Below, in pieces: positions 62,116 to 64,000 of a DNA stretch of 64,000 nt. The first letter of the stretch is position 1. Every line of letters begins with the position of its first letter. Source of the stretch: Stichopus chloronotus (Eukaryota; Echinodermata; Holothuroidea; Aspidochirotida; Stichopodidae). The DNA lies in NCBI GenBank assembly GCA_021234535.1, contig CM037843.1, positions 18,259,911 to 18,323,910 of the forward strand, given 5' to 3'. The position numbers were made by a program, and so were the translations under genes. The notes beneath the pieces were generated by a model that worked only from the letters and a program-made list of their open reading frames with translations, was not told the DNA's origin and ran no database searches.

Positions 62116-64000
62116 TTCCAGTGCCATTTTACAGGTGCTTCGGAAATTCCCCCAAAGTACTTTATATTAAATAATTGTAAAGTGCGGTAGTTTTTGTGTG
62201 TGTGTGTGTGATTTAGCAGTCTTAAGTGTCAGTAGAAACTATGTGATGGGTTGTAAGTCAAGGAACCCTTTTGAACTCTTACATGTTTGTTGTCCACAAC
62301 CTGAAGCCTAAAGTTTCATTAAAAAATAACTTTTGAATGAAAATTTTAAGCAACTTTAAACATGCTTAAGTGGAGGTCAATACAGACATCCTTCAAGATA
62401 ATATCTTTAAATCTGCTCAACACCTCAATGAACATTTCTGCATCATATCATATTCTCAACATCTGCAGTATGGTAAAAAGTTAAAATCAATTTTAGGTCC
62501 TTTGAAGAAGTAGCATTGATGGAGTTTCACTATCATTTTGGGTTTCAGTGATAATCATAACTTTTCATAGTCATGTTGGTGTGTGTATGTCTGTGTGCTT
62601 ACATTCCATGAAGGAAAGTTTGGACCGATTTCAAAGGTCATGAGAGGTCAACATGAACTTCAAGCAAGTTGTTAACAACCTTGTAAGTTGTAAATAGAGT
62701 ATCTCTGTGTGTTGATGTACTGCACTGAGTGCAAGATGCTTTTGAGCATGAGCATCAAATGGAGGTGGAACATATTTGAGAAAAGGGGCCCCCACCTTTT
62801 GTAACATGCAATTGAAAAAGCAAACTACTGTACATTATTTTTACTGGCAATGTCAATTTAACTAAGTGAATGTTCTAAAATAAAAAATTTAGTGAAGTGA
62901 ACTTTAGCTGAAGTGACATGGCCAGAGCGGTTCAGTAGCTTGTAGCCTTGTACAGTACTGTAACAGTTTTAAGCCAAATCCCATGCACCACGCCATCCTC
63001 ACTTTCAATAGCAAGTCGGCGATACTTTTGAGTGGGATTAAAGGTTGTCAGATTAAAAGTGTTGTGGACACTTGATCTGATAGATGAAAGCTTGTTGCTG
63101 ACTTCTTATTTTTTTTGTTGGTGTACCTTTGAATTAGAAAAACCTATTGTTTTTGGTTAAGTCAAGGGTCACTGGGATCATGAGGTCTGAAAATGGAACA
63201 CAATATACCCCAGAGGTAATATTGACTTCATAATTAGTATGCAGGTGAACTACATTCCAAAAACTATGTGGCAAGAAGTTTATAGTTCAGTGGGGTCATC
63301 CATTCTTCACTTTTTGAAAGCATGCCACTGTCTCAGCAAAAGAAGCTTGTTCTTCATGCTGTATGTGATATGTAGGTGTAAACAGATAGTAAAAGCATTG
63401 TTTTTCAGTTGAGGGAAAAGGTCAGTAAGAAGCCAGTGTATATATGGCAAATTCTAACGACTTACAAGCAATACTTCCAGAAGGAAGTATGGACAGACCA
63501 CATGTATGGTAATGTAATCACATTGTACAATGTTTATCATAGTCTAACACTTTGAGCTTAACATACTGTTTACTGTGATTAACTATGTTTTGCTGCACGG
63601 TACATTGTTTGGTTATGTCTTTCGTGTGTTCTGGTGCTTTTCAATTTTGTGTCATGGAAATGGAAGAGTGGGGAGGGGGAATTAACTTTTGCTTTGGGAG
63701 GGATGGGTGACGCTGAAACATCTAGTCAGGTAACATGATCCATTTTCACATTGAGAACTACTCATGAAATGGTGGAAACGTGGGCCTTTTGTCAGATTGC
63801 AATTACTAAAAGCTTGACAAAGTGGTTAACTACTGACAGTGGTCACTAGTGGGTCACTCTCTGATGGCATTTGTCAGCCAGTGCGCAGTCGTGACACTGC
63901 AGATTAAATCAAACAGCCTTGTAAAAATATATGGGATGGGTACAGGTATCTTTCCCTATTTCTTAAAATATTCTATTCTAGGAGAAAAATGTAAACGATG
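62116..64000. other. Downstream flank with faint remnants of the 145-bp family
   Basis: Segments at 62610-62710 (CAAAGGTCATGAGAGGTCAAC) and 63140-63190 (CTATTGTTTTTGGTTAAGTCAAGGGTCACTGG) look like very old units of the 145-bp repeat in plus orientation. No gene was recognised up to the window edge. Confidence 0.45.

Overview
The window is animal nuclear DNA. It is AT-rich, about 62-63% by eye, and has small GT-AG exons in long introns full of interspersed repeats. Protein similarity and repeat style suggest a marine invertebrate; an echinoderm such as a sea cucumber is my best guess. That guess rests on recalled repeat style, not on a search.

Three genes can be read. (1) ZNRD2/SSSCA1 on the plus strand: three exons between 7296 and 13541 encode a 223-residue zinc-ribbon protein. 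(2) EIF2AK4 (GCN2) on the minus strand, start at 58243 and stop at 19381: I resolved 37 coding exons whose phases all agree. They give about 1,628 residues in the order RWD, charged linker, pseudokinase, kinase, HisRS-like, C-terminal domain. (3) POP7 (RNase P/MRP subunit p20) on the plus strand, one exon at 60970-61365. GCN2 and POP7 are divergently transcribed, with starts about 2.7 kb apart. The genes are not an operon and no shared pathway is implied, although all three are housekeeping genes.

Layout: 1-7295 has no gene but holds a 157-bp tandem array (1070-1880), a 21-bp CpG-rich minisatellite (2416-2690) and a large repeat element (5140-6498). 7296-13541 is ZNRD2; its first intron carries a decayed BEL/Pao-type gag fragment. 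13542-19380 is intergenic, with several short inverted-repeat elements. 19381-58243 is GCN2. 58244-60969 is the GCN2-POP7 intergenic region, largely filled by a 1.25-kb inverted-repeat element. 61366-64000 has old repeats only.

The most distinctive non-genic signal is one repeat family seen in at least eight copies. It has a core of ~145-bp tandem units, a CA/GT microsatellite beside the core, and a small hairpin at each end. Each unit carries a perfect or near-perfect nuclear-receptor DR1 site. Other points of interest are a 26-28-bp array in the last GCN2 intron that looks derived from the adjacent exon's splice donor, a possible CARD-like exon with its own TATA box nested antisense in GCN2 intron 25, and an open reading frame running past the end of the GCN2 kinase exon.
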